Shown here one piece after another: positions 6,788 to 14,429 of a stretch of DNA of 16,239 bases. Positions within the stretch are counted from its first letter, which is position 1, and every line of letters starts with the position of its first letter. The translations under genes were made by a program, and so were the position numbers. The stretch covers positions 1 to 16,239 of the forward strand of contig CAUZTZ010000057.1 in assembly GCA_963582805.1 (NCBI GenBank). Direction: 5' to 3'. Under the pieces are notes generated by a model that saw only the letters and a list, made by a program, of their open reading frames with translations, was not told where the DNA came from and searched no databases. The stretch is from GCA-2687515 sp963582805. GTDB taxonomy: Bacteria > Pseudomonadota > Alphaproteobacteria > Rhodospirillales > UBA2165.

Positions 6788-8002
6788 TCAACTCCTATCC
6801 AAAATGTAGACGCCGTGGTTCTTGTCGGAAACATAGATATAGCCTCTGGCATCGACGACCACGTCTTCCGATTGGGGCGTCATGGTCTTGGGCAACAGCC
6901 CGCGCCTTGTCTCCGGCACCGGCGGCACGAAATAGGCCACCTCTTTCGGCAAATACGCATCGGAAATATCGAAGATGCGCAGCCCGGCATTGAAATCGGT
7001 CATGTAGAGAAGATTATCGTCCTCCATCAGGTTCGGATGCCCCTGCCCCTGATGCTGGTTGTGGGGCCCGAAACGGCCGCCGAACTCGCAGAAATTCCGA
7101 TAAGGCGCACCGGGCGGCGGCTCCGGCAACGGCAAGGTGGAGACCAGCCTCGGCGACGCTTCGTCGGATATGTCGATAAGCCCGGCGAAGCAGAGCGGCT
7201 CGTCGCAGTTTTCGCGGATCGCCTCGGAATTGGCGGCGATCAGTTTGCGTTTGGGGATCGGCACGGCGGTATGGATGCCGAACAAAGACACATAAGGCGG
7301 CGAGACCGAGAAGCGGCTGACCAATTCCGGGGCGGTCACATCGGAAATATCGAGGACAATGACGCCGGAGCCGCCGTAAGGAAGGTACGCCCGGTCGCCG
7401 ATAATATAGGCGCCGCCGTGCAAAGATGTGTGGGGCGGCGCTTCGGCGCCATCGTCCTCGTGCTGGCCGGGCACCCACCAGCGGGATACTTCGGTGGGAT
7501 TGGCCGGATCATCGATATCGACGATCACATAGATATTGCCCTTATAGCCCGGCATGCCCGCCGTCAGGTGCACATAACGGCCGCCGTCATAATAATTACG
7601 GTGGGTGCCGGTGCCGCCTGTGGAATATTCGCCGATGCGTTTGGGGTCTTCCGGGTCCGAGACATCCCAGATCCAGATGCCCTCGGTAAAGGGCGCGTCC
7701 GCGTCGCCGCCCCAACCCGGCGCGATGCGTTCCAGCCCGGTGATCATTTTGCCGCCCGCCACCTGCAACTGGATGGTCCAGGTGTTGGCCGGGCCTTCGA
7801 GGAAACGCACCTCTTTGGCATTACCGGGATCGGTCACATCGATGACGCTCCAACCCTGGTGCCAGAGATGCGCCACATAGAGATACCAGCGCCCGGCCGC
7901 CTCTTGCAGTGCCAGCTTGAAGGCCGGCTTGCCACCGAAATCGCAATAGCCGGCGATGTCGATGCCATCGGCCCAACTCTCACCGCTGGGGAGTTTATCC
8001 AT
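6788..8002 (-). CDS. LVIVD-repeat beta-propeller protein
   Basis: A 404-residue protein with six LVIVD-like blades. The signature strands are WSVIDVTDPG (51-60), IWIWDVSDPE (109-118), IYVIVDIDDP (157-166), VIVLDISDVT (214-223), GLIDISDEAS (274-283) and LRIFDISDAY (341-350). Conserved histidines lie near blade starts (H45, H48, H134, H195, H244, H314, H317), and could form a central metal or ligand site. No signal peptide is visible, although many LVIVD proteins are exported, so this one is predicted cytoplasmic. The ATG at 8002 is preferred (GAGG 9 nt upstream); a GTG at 8005 is the alternative. It overlaps the FAH gene by 8 nt. Binding, lyase or selenium-binding-protein-like roles are possible; no reaction can be named. 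Confidence 0.82.
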   Translation of the reverse strand: MDKLPSGESWADGIDIAGYCDFGGKPAFKLALQEAAGRWYLYVAHLWHQGWSVIDVTDPGNAKEVRFLEGPANTWTIQLQVAGGKMITGLERIAPGWGGDADAPFTEGIWIWDVSDPEDPKRIGEYSTGGTGTHRNYYDGGRYVHLTAGMPGYKGNIYVIVDIDDPANPTEVSRWWVPGQHEDDGAEAPPHTSLHGGAYIIGDRAYLPYGGSGVIVLDISDVTAPELVSRFSVSPPYVSLFGIHTAVPIPKRKLIAANSEAIRENCDEPLCFAGLIDISDEASPRLVSTLPLPEPPPGAPYRNFCEFGGRFGPHNQHQGQGHPNLMEDDNLLYMTDFNAGLRIFDISDAYLPKEVAYFVPPVPETRRGLLPKTMTPQSEDVVVDARGYIYVSDKNHGVYILDRS

Positions 8003-8951
8003 CACCTTTCGCCTCGACCGCGGCCTTGGCGATGGCGACCGCTTCCCGGTTGGTGGAGTTCTCGCCCATATAGACGCCCCGCTCCCATTCGCGCTTCAAC
8101 GGATCGGTCACATGCACTTCCATGGCACCGATGCCTTCGATTTCGATGACCGCGTTATCGCCATCCTGCAGCGCGCCGAGGCCTTCGTGGTTGGTGCCGC
8201 AGGCGATGGTGTCGCCGGAATGCATGGTCATGATCATGGTCGCGTATTCGATCAAGACCGGCACCGGATGCTCCATATCGCTGGTGTTGTAATCGTGGCG
8301 CAATTCGCCCGAACAGGTGAGCGTGACGTGCACATTATTGGGATCGGGTATTTCATCGGCGGTGGTGATGCAGGGACCCAAGGGCCCGAAGGTATCAAAA
8401 GATTTGCCCATCCAGCTGCCCCGCCGCCAGGTAAAGCGGCCCTCGCCTCTGGCGGTCACATCGATCATCGCGGTATAGCCGAACACCGCGTCGCGCCAAT
8501 CTTCCTTGGCAATATTCTTGGCCGGGCCCTTGATGACGATAGCCAGTTCGGCCTCGTGCATAAAAATCCATGGCTCGGTAAATTCGGGCAGGACAACCGT
8601 GTCGCCGGGGCCGATCACGGCGTCCGGGTTTTTAAGGAACATGTTGAGAGGCCGGGCCGCGCGCGCGGCGGCAGGCTCCCAGTAATTGCCGATGCAGCAC
8701 AGCATCTTGCCCGGGCGCGGCAAGGGCGGATGCAGCCTGACCGCGTCCAGGCTTTGCGCTGCGCCATGGGCGTTCAAATCGGCGAGCGTGCCTTGCAGAT
8801 CGTCCCAGCCATCAATGATGCCGCGCATGGTGTCCATGGGCGTAGGACCAGCGGCGTCTTGGGTGGCTTCGCTAATGGATACCACGCCACGCGCCGTCAA
8901 AAGGCCCGGTGTAATGGCGCCGCCTCCGACGCTGAATAGAACCAGTTTCAT
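7995..8951 (-). CDS. Fumarylacetoacetate hydrolase (FAH) family enzyme
   Basis: A 318-residue FAH-fold protein. The catalytic domain starts near residue 80. It carries the metal ligands E133 and E135 (HEAELAIVI) and D164 (GYTAMIDVTAR), the KSFDTFGPLGP stretch (183-193), and GTNHEGLGALQDGD (252-265). Family members cleave C-C bonds of 1,3-diketo acids, decarboxylate or isomerise oxo-dienoates, or hydrate 2-hydroxypentadienoates, using Mg or Mn. The N-terminal ~80 residues match the short lid domain of bacterial members. It is the first gene of the five-gene minus-strand operon, preceded by GGGGAGAG and divergent from the aldolase-ligJ operon. Involvement in meta-cleavage-type aromatic breakdown is likely by context; the exact reaction is not determined. 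Confidence 0.87.
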   Translation of the reverse strand: MKLVLFSVGGGAITPGLLTARGVVSISEATQDAAGPTPMDTMRGIIDGWDDLQGTLADLNAHGAAQSLDAVRLHPPLPRPGKMLCCIGNYWEPAAARAARPLNMFLKNPDAVIGPGDTVVLPEFTEPWIFMHEAELAIVIKGPAKNIAKEDWRDAVFGYTAMIDVTARGEGRFTWRRGSWMGKSFDTFGPLGPCITTADEIPDPNNVHVTLTCSGELRHDYNTSDMEHPVPVLIEYATMIMTMHSGDTIACGTNHEGLGALQDGDNAVIEIEGIGAMEVHVTDPLKREWERGVYMGENSTNREAVAIAKAAVEAKGDG

Positions 8952-9076
8952 CGCAACTCTCCCCTGTTTTCATTGCATTATTCTAGGCCTCGGAACGCCC
9001 CCGAAAAAGTCTTGTTTTGGGGCGGGGCAAAATGGTTATGTGGGGCCATTCAAAACAACCCATAAAAGGGGAGGAC
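8952..9076. promoter_or_regulatory. Divergent promoter region between FAH and aldolase operons
   Basis: A 125-nt spacer that must hold both divergent promoters. TTGTTTTG at 9012-9019 is a perfect inverted copy of CAAAACAA at 9051-9058. Nested inside are TTTTG/CAAAA (9015-9019 and 9028-9032) and AATGG/CCATT (9031-9035 and 9046-9050). A -10-like TAGAAT occurs on the minus strand near 8980, but no good -35 lies at the right distance. The dyads are candidates for one shared operator. Confidence 0.5.
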
Positions 9077-9940
9077 ATGAACGATATTCCGCGCCTGAAC
9101 GGCATCATCGCGGCCCTGGAAAACGGCGGCACGGCCTTTACCTCCTTCTCGCCCTGCGACATGGCCTCGGCCCAATATTATTCGGCCAGCAAGTATGACG
9201 GCGTTGTCTTTGAGATGGAGCATAACCCCTGGGATATCACTGGGCTACGCGACGGCTTGCAATATATGCTCGATCCGAAACGCATCGCCGGGTCGGGCTC
9301 GGTGGCGCCCAACTGCACGCCCATCGTCCGCATCCCCCCGAACGGCGGCGAGATGAGCCAATGGCACGCCAAACAGGCCCTCGATATCGGCGTTTACGGC
9401 GTCGTCTGGCCGCATGTCAGCACCGTCAGCCAAGCCTATAACGCGGTCGCCGCCTGCCGCTATCCGCGGCCCAAGACCGCCGATCATTTCGAGCCCGAAG
9501 GCATTCGCGGCGATTCGCCCCGCCGCTGCGCCCGCTACTGGGGCATCGGCGATTCCGATTATTACGCCAAGGCCGACGTCTGGCCACTGGTCCCCGATGG
9601 CGAAGTGCTAGTGATCCTCATGTGCGAAGATGTGGCGGCCGTGGAGAACCTGGACGACATCTTGAAGCAGGTGCCGGGCATCGGCGTGATCCTCATCGGC
9701 GAGGGCGATCTAAGCCAGGAACTGGGCTATCCGCGCCAGTACGAGCATCCCGTTGTGGTCGAGGCGATCACCGAGATCGTACGCATCTGCAAGCAAAACG
9801 ACGTCGCCGTCGGCCACCCCCACGCCAATGCGAACAACATGGACTGGATCGTCGAAATGGGCTTCCGCTTCATCATGTCCGGCCCGGAACGCAAGACCCC
9901 CGGGCTCGATAAAGGGCGCGAATTGGTGGGCCGGAATTGA
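9077..9940 (+). CDS. HpcH/HpaI-family class II pyruvate aldolase
   Basis: A 287-residue TIM-barrel aldolase of the HpcH/HpaI family. These metal-dependent enzymes cleave 4-hydroxy-2-oxo acids to pyruvate and an aldehyde or oxo acid. Key family residues are present: the catalytic histidine H49 in FEMEHNPWD, the pyruvate-binding arginine R85 in PIVRIP, and metal ligands E184 (LMCEDV) and D211 (GEGDLS). The start MNDIPRLNG at 9077 follows AAGGGGAGG; in-frame codons back to 9017 add unconserved residues. The insert near 128-165 (rich in R, Y and D) is longer than in E. coli HpaI. Only 22 nt separate it from the ligJ-type gene. Cleavage of 4-carboxy-4-hydroxy-2-oxoadipate, normally done by the unrelated LigK/GalC, is the favoured inference. 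Confidence 0.87.
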   Translation: MNDIPRLNGIIAALENGGTAFTSFSPCDMASAQYYSASKYDGVVFEMEHNPWDITGLRDGLQYMLDPKRIAGSGSVAPNCTPIVRIPPNGGEMSQWHAKQALDIGVYGVVWPHVSTVSQAYNAVAACRYPRPKTADHFEPEGIRGDSPRRCARYWGIGDSDYYAKADVWPLVPDGEVLVILMCEDVAAVENLDDILKQVPGIGVILIGEGDLSQELGYPRQYEHPVVVEAITEIVRICKQNDVAVGHPHANANNMDWIVEMGFRFIMSGPERKTPGLDKGRELVGRN

Positions 9941-9962
9941 GATTAAACATAGGAATTTCTTT

Positions 9963-10964
9963 ATGATAATAGATTGCCACGGCCATTTCACGACGGCCCC
10001 CGACGCCCTCTGGGATTGGCGCGACAGCCAAATGAAGGCCTATAACGATACCAGCCTGCCCAGCCCGGATAAAATGCAGCTTCAGATTTCTGACGATCAG
10101 GTGCGCGAATCCCTTGAAGGCGCGCAACTGAAATTGCAGGCTGAGCGCGGCACCGACCTCACCATCTTTTCGCCGCGCGCCTCGGCCATGGGCCACCATG
10201 AGGGCGATGCGAGCGTTTCCGAGCTTTGGTCCATGATCTCCAACGACATGATCCACCGGGCGGTTCAGCTTTATCCCGATAATTTCGTCGGCGTCGGCCA
10301 GTTGCCGCAATCGCCGGGCGTCGAGCCACGCAACTGCATCCCCGAATTAGAGCGCATGGTGAACGAGCTTGGCTTTATCGGCTGCAACCTCAACCCGGAC
10401 CCGTCGGGGGGCTATTGGACCGATCCGCCCATGTTCGATAAATGGTGGTACCCGGTCTATGAGAAAATGTGCGAGCTGGATGTGCCCGCCATGATCCATG
10501 TGACCCGCTCGTGCAATCCCAACTTCCACTTCACCGGATCGCACTACATCTGTGCCGACACAACGGTATTCATGCAATTGGTGGAAAGCGATTTGTTCAA
10601 GGAATTTCCGGAGCTGAAATTCATCATTCCCCATGGCGGCGGCGCCGTGCCCTATCATTGGGGCCGCTACCGTGGCCTCGCCCAGGCCATGGACAAGCTG
10701 CTGGATGGCCATCTGATGAACAATGTCTATTTCGATACCTGCGTCTATCACCAGCCGGGCATCGATCTGCTGACCAAGGTTATTCCGATCAAGAATATCC
10801 TGTTTGCGTCCGAGATGGTGGGCGCGGTGCGCGGCATCGATCCGGAAACCGGCTTCAACTTCGACGACACAAAACGCTATATCGATAGCTCCGTCACATT
10901 GTCCGACGCCGACAAGCAGGCCATATTCGAAGACAACACGCGCCGGGTATTTTCGCGCATGTAG
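9963..10964 (+). CDS. ligJ: 4-oxalomesaconate hydratase (LigJ-type amidohydrolase)
   Basis: A 333-residue amidohydrolase-superfamily protein very close to LigJ as I recall it. LigJ hydrates 4-oxalomesaconate (after LigU isomerisation) to 4-carboxy-4-hydroxy-2-oxoadipate. The active-site set is complete: H6 and H8 in DCHGH, H179 in MIHV, H224 in IPHGGGAVPYHWGR, and E284 in FASEMVGAVRG. LigJ signatures LPQSPGV, NLNPDPSGG and VYHQPGIDLL are all present. The start at 9963 has AGGAA about 9 nt upstream, and the gene follows the aldolase gene by 22 nt. Gallate degraders often use GalB, a PIG-L-type hydratase, for this step, so the window follows the LigJ version of the pathway. Function is well supported by sequence and by the ligI and galD genes nearby. 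Confidence 0.93.
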   Translation: MIIDCHGHFTTAPDALWDWRDSQMKAYNDTSLPSPDKMQLQISDDQVRESLEGAQLKLQAERGTDLTIFSPRASAMGHHEGDASVSELWSMISNDMIHRAVQLYPDNFVGVGQLPQSPGVEPRNCIPELERMVNELGFIGCNLNPDPSGGYWTDPPMFDKWWYPVYEKMCELDVPAMIHVTRSCNPNFHFTGSHYICADTTVFMQLVESDLFKEFPELKFIIPHGGGAVPYHWGRYRGLAQAMDKLLDGHLMNNVYFDTCVYHQPGIDLLTKVIPIKNILFASEMVGAVRGIDPETGFNFDDTKRYIDSSVTLSDADKQAIFEDNTRRVFSRM

Positions 10965-10986
10965 GCAGAGGGGCTAAGAGCGCACC

Positions 10987-11361
10987 ATGAAACGGATGTT
11001 TTTGCTGGCAGGTTTATTACTATTCTTCAGCGCCTCGGCGATGGCCACCAACCACGAGATCAAACCGGTCATGCCCAATCTATCGGGCATCGGCATCGGC
11101 AAAAAGCTGTATGATCGCCATTGCGCATCCTGCCATGGGGTTTCGATGAAAGGCACCAATCAGGGCCCGCCGTTCCTGCACCGGATTTATCATCCCAGCC
11201 ATCACGCCAACGGCGCCTTTCATATGGCCGTGCAGCGGGGCGTCCGCCGCCATCACTGGAAGTTCGGCAACATGCCGGCGATCAAACGGGTGCGCCGGGG
11301 CATGGTGTCATCGATCATAAAATATGTGCGCTTCATGCAGAAACAGGCCGGAATTTTTTAG
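10987..11361 (+). CDS. Secreted mono-haem cytochrome c
   Basis: A 124-residue class I cytochrome c. A signal peptide is clear: MKRM, a hydrophobic stretch to about residue 16, then SASAMA with likely cleavage after A20. Haem attaches at C46-A-S-C49-H50, and M96 in the NMPAI stretch is the likely sixth ligand. The mature protein is about 104 residues, basic and histidine-rich at 67-91. It should act in the periplasm as an electron carrier. It lies 22 nt after ligJ, and its stop codon is immediately followed by the methyltransferase ATG. Its partner oxidase or dehydrogenase is not in the window. A periplasmic protein in an operon of cytoplasmic lower-pathway enzymes is unexpected. Confidence 0.9.
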   Translation: MKRMFLLAGLLLFFSASAMATNHEIKPVMPNLSGIGIGKKLYDRHCASCHGVSMKGTNQGPPFLHRIYHPSHHANGAFHMAVQRGVRRHHWKFGNMPAIKRVRRGMVSSIIKYVRFMQKQAGIF

Positions 11362-11997
11362 ATGCCGCAATTCAACCGCTTTAACCCCTCGCCCCGCTAC
11401 CGGGAATTGATTGGCCTTTATCAGACCCTGCATGTGGAGGGCGACAAGTTGCACGATATCCCCGCCGAGCAGACTTTCGACGGCCAATCCCTGGTCGGCC
11501 ATGTGGTGACCATCGCCCAGCTCGTTGCCGACTTCGCCATCCAAACGGTGCTCGATTACGGCAGCGGCAAGGCGCAGGGCTATGACAATTGGAAAGGCAA
11601 GCGGGGCGGCGAGCCGGTGACCGGCCTGCAAGCCATCTGGGGGGTCGATGCGATCACCCTTTTTGATCCGGCCTATGCGCCCAATTCGGCGCTGCCCACC
11701 GGCAAGTTCGATCTGGTGATCTGCACCGATGTGCTGGAGCATTGCCCGGAAGAGGACATAACCTGGATCGTCGGCGAGATTTTTGGGCTTTCCGAGCGCT
11801 TCGTCTTTTGCACGGTGGCCACCTATCCGGCCAAGAAACATCTGCCCAATGGCGAGAACGCGCATATAACCTTGAAGCCGCCCGCCTGGTGGAAAGCGGT
11901 GTTCGATGAAGCCTCCGGGCGCCATTTCAATCGCAGCTATAATCTGGTGGTGAAAAACAAATCCGATGGCCGCGCCGACGTGGTCAAGAATTACTGA
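11362..11997 (+). CDS. Class I SAM-dependent methyltransferase
   Basis: A 211-residue Rossmann-like methyltransferase. Motif I is VLDYGSGK (63-70), the acidic post-I region is FDPAY (101-105), and the motif IV region is LVICTDVLEHCPEED (118-132). The insert between motifs I and II (GYDNWKGKRGGEP) is longer than in minimal methyltransferases. The ATG directly follows the cytochrome c stop with no gap, so translation is probably coupled; AGGCCGGAA upstream is only a weak site. The 3' end overlaps the convergent MFS gene by 14 nt. The acceptor is unknown. A small-molecule O- or C-methyltransferase acting on an aromatic or carboxylic acid is possible. Confidence 0.85.
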   Translation: MPQFNRFNPSPRYRELIGLYQTLHVEGDKLHDIPAEQTFDGQSLVGHVVTIAQLVADFAIQTVLDYGSGKAQGYDNWKGKRGGEPVTGLQAIWGVDAITLFDPAYAPNSALPTGKFDLVICTDVLEHCPEEDITWIVGEIFGLSERFVFCTVATYPAKKHLPNGENAHITLKPPAWWKAVFDEASGRHFNRSYNLVVKNKSDGRADVVKNY

Positions 11998-13264
11998 TTT
12001 TATTTTCCATCAGCGATTTCACCTCGGCCCGGCGGCGCACCATGATCGCCGCCGCAATCACAAAACAGATCACGGCGCCGACCATCACCGGCGCCTGCAA
12101 GCCGAAGCTGGTGGACAGGCCGCCGAATACCAGCGCGCCGATGGCCGGCCCGCCCCGAAAAGTCAGGCTGTAAAGGCTCATGGCGCGGGCGCGCAAGGAT
12201 CCGGCGACCGCTGTCTGGATCAAAATCTGGCTGCCGTTGCCGGACGTGGACATGGAAAACCCGAACATCGCCAGGGACGCGATGCCGACCCAGAATATAT
12301 CGGTCGCGGCGAACGCAAACACGAACAGCGCATTGCCCATGAGGCCTACAAAAAATATCAAGGTGGTGCCTTGCACCCGGTTGCGGTTGGCCATCCAGAG
12401 TGAGCCCAGCATGCCGCCGGCGCCGAACGCCGACATCAGCGCGCCCAGCCCTTCGGCACCGAGGCTGAACACGTCGCCGGCAAAGCCGGGCATCAGTTCC
12501 GGCAAATGGCGGACGAAGAGCGAGCCCACCATGGCCGCCGCCAGCACCGGCGCGATGCCCCGGTGCAGCGCCAGGTAGCGCACCGCTTCGATGATATCGG
12601 CAATCAGGCTTTGCGCGGCGCGGCCCATATGTTCATCGGTGTGCAGCGTGGTCCGCCGCAATACCAGATAATGGGGCACGAACGCCGCCGCCGAGATCGC
12701 GAATGTCCAGCCGATACCAATGCCGGCGATGGCAGCGCCAGCGATCGCCGGGCCGATGAAAGTGGCCGAGTTGAACGACACCGCGTTGAGCCCGATGGCC
12801 CCCGACAAATCTTCTTTCGGCACCAGATTGGGGGCGATGGTCATGCGCGCCGGCGTCGCCATGGATTCCAAAATGCCGAGGATGAAGGCAATCCCGATAA
12901 TCAGCCCAACCCCGGCCAGGTCCGCCAGGGTAAAGCCGGCGAGCACAAGCCCGGTCAGGAATTGGAGGCCTTGGGAGCGGCGCAACAGGCGCACCCGGTC
13001 CATGCGATCGGCAATGGCGCCGGCGAACGGCGTCAGCAGGATGGCCGGCAAGGCATAGGCCATGGCCACCGCGCCCAGCCAGGCGCCCGAATGGGTCAGC
13101 TCCCAAGTCAGCCAGCCGATGCCGATGCGCTGCATCCAAAAGCCGATAGTGTAGACCCAGGACGAGGTGATGAAGCGCGCATAGGCGCCGTGGCGCATGA
13201 CGCGGACCACGCCCTGTGAGCGGAGCCGCGCGCCCAGGTTTTCGAGGAAGGACCGATCCGCCAA
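11984..13264 (-). CDS. MFS transporter (MFS_3 / EntS-like)
   Basis: A 426-residue inner-membrane protein with about 12 hydrophobic helices and the family motif GAIADRMDRVRLLR near residues 83-96 after helix 2. FWMQ in helix 1 resembles the GTWMQ of MFS_3 (EntS-like) transporters, many of which are exporters. The reading frame begins with TTG at 13264, 5 nt after the stop of the LigJ-like gene, with no clear ribosome site. A start at the ATG at 13198 would still keep helix 1 and is a real alternative. Co-transcription with the LigJ-like gene suggests transport of that enzyme's substrate or product, but direction is unknown. The 3' end overlaps the methyltransferase gene tail to tail. Confidence 0.87.
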   Translation of the reverse strand: MADRSFLENLGARLRSQGVVRVMRHGAYARFITSSWVYTIGFWMQRIGIGWLTWELTHSGAWLGAVAMAYALPAILLTPFAGAIADRMDRVRLLRRSQGLQFLTGLVLAGFTLADLAGVGLIIGIAFILGILESMATPARMTIAPNLVPKEDLSGAIGLNAVSFNSATFIGPAIAGAAIAGIGIGWTFAISAAAFVPHYLVLRRTTLHTDEHMGRAAQSLIADIIEAVRYLALHRGIAPVLAAAMVGSLFVRHLPELMPGFAGDVFSLGAEGLGALMSAFGAGGMLGSLWMANRNRVQGTTLIFFVGLMGNALFVFAFAATDIFWVGIASLAMFGFSMSTSGNGSQILIQTAVAGSLRARAMSLYSLTFRGGPAIGALVFGGLSTSFGLQAPVMVGAVICFVIAAAIMVRRRAEVKSLMENKISNS

Positions 13265-13269
13265 AGGCG

Positions 13270-14331
13270 TTATTCGGCGGCCTTGTCGAGGCGGGATTCC
13301 ACGTTCTTCAAGCCGAACACTTTGATGGCGTTCTTGTAGAACAGCTTGTCCCGGTCTTCGTCCGACAGCCAGTCGATTTCGTTGATGTGGGAGACCACGT
13401 CGTCATGCTTGCGCCCGGTGGCCGGGTTATCGACGGAACCGGTGCCCGGGCATTCGGAACCCAGCAGACATTGATCGACACCGACCACGTCGATCAAAAG
13501 CTCGACCGCCTTTTGGGTATAGAGCGTGGTGTCGTAGTAAAGTTTTTGCATACGTTCCGAGAACAGCAGCACTTCGGGATTGCGGGCCTTGGCGCGTAAT
13601 GTCGGCGCTTCGAAGCGGCCGACCTGATAGGGCATGGCGCCGCCGCCGTGGCTGACAATTATTTTGAGGTCCGGAAAATCCTTATAGACGTCCGAATTGC
13701 AAAGCCCGAAGACCGCCGTGGTTTCCTCGTTGATGAAATGCAGCGTATAGGGTTCGCGCTCGACGGCACGAGAGCCGACGCCGTGGATATGGCCGGGCAC
13801 GTCCAGCTCGCACAGCTTTTCGTACAAAGGATACCAATAACGGTCGCCCATGGGCGGCGCCTTGGTGCCGTTATTCTCAAACGGATCGGGGTTGATCAGG
13901 GCGCCGCGCATGCCCAGCTCGTTCACGCACCGCTCCAACTCGGCAATGGCCATGTCGAGGGGCTCGCCGCAAGGCTGCGGCAGGCCGGCAACGCCGAAGA
14001 AATGATCGGGCAGCATCACGGTCTGCTGGTGGATGGCGTTGTTCACTTCCTCGTGGAACCATTGCACGATGATGCTCGGCTTTTCCGAATGCATCATCTG
14101 GAACGGGCGCGGCGAGATGGCGTGCATGTCGTGATGCAGCAAATCCATGTAAGGCAGATGGCCGAGCCCAAAGCTGGCGCCGGCCATTTCGCCCTTTAGC
14201 GCAACCATCATGGCTTCGTCGGAGATTTTCACCCCGCCCCTGCCGTGGCTGCCTCTGGATGCCAGCAGCCCGGCCTTGTAGGCCGCCAAATCGACTGGTG
14301 CGCTGATATGGGAATGTGCATCGATAATCAT
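13270..14331 (-). CDS. LigJ-like amidohydrolase (second copy, PF04909 family)
   Basis: A 353-residue amidohydrolase-superfamily protein related to the LigJ-type gene in this window. It shares blocks such as INPDPF, WYPLYEKLCELDVP, SHGGGAMPYQ(V)GRF and ATGRKHDD. The metal and catalytic set matches: H6 and H8 (DAHSH), H183 (HIHG), H228 (SHGGG) and E293 (GSECPG). It lacks LigJ's VYHQPGIDLL, and its ASEMVGAVRG becomes GSECPGTGSV. That suggests a changed substrate pocket. The start at 14331 has AGGGAGA about 8 nt upstream; the open frame extends 51 unconserved residues further. It heads a two-gene operon with an MFS transporter. Hydration or decarboxylation of a carboxylated aromatic-derived acid is plausible; the exact role is unknown. 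Confidence 0.85.
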   Translation of the reverse strand: MIIDAHSHISAPVDLAAYKAGLLASRGSHGRGGVKISDEAMMVALKGEMAGASFGLGHLPYMDLLHHDMHAISPRPFQMMHSEKPSIIVQWFHEEVNNAIHQQTVMLPDHFFGVAGLPQPCGEPLDMAIAELERCVNELGMRGALINPDPFENNGTKAPPMGDRYWYPLYEKLCELDVPGHIHGVGSRAVEREPYTLHFINEETTAVFGLCNSDVYKDFPDLKIIVSHGGGAMPYQVGRFEAPTLRAKARNPEVLLFSERMQKLYYDTTLYTQKAVELLIDVVGVDQCLLGSECPGTGSVDNPATGRKHDDVVSHINEIDWLSDEDRDKLFYKNAIKVFGLKNVESRLDKAAE

Positions 14332-14416
14332 TGGAACGTCTCCCTGTACATAGATTAGTTGCCTGAACGCATTGAACGAAACGCCAGCGATGGGCGGCCC
14401 GGTTATTCCTCTTCTG

Positions 14417-14429
14417 CCCATAGTATGGG
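14417..14429. promoter_or_regulatory. Palindrome CCCATAGTATGGG, candidate operator
   Basis: CCCATA-G-TATGGG is a perfect 6+1+6 dyad in the divergent spacer. The one-base loop rules out a normal terminator hairpin even though TATTTTTT follows. The size and symmetry suit a dimeric repressor or activator site. No regulator gene is in the window to match it with. Confidence 0.5.

Noticed and set aside
6671..8149. Long open frame on the plus strand (about 490 codons) opposite the LVIVD gene
   Set aside because: It lies antisense to well-supported genes, shows no recognisable domain, and is the kind of frame that high GC produces on the complementary strand.
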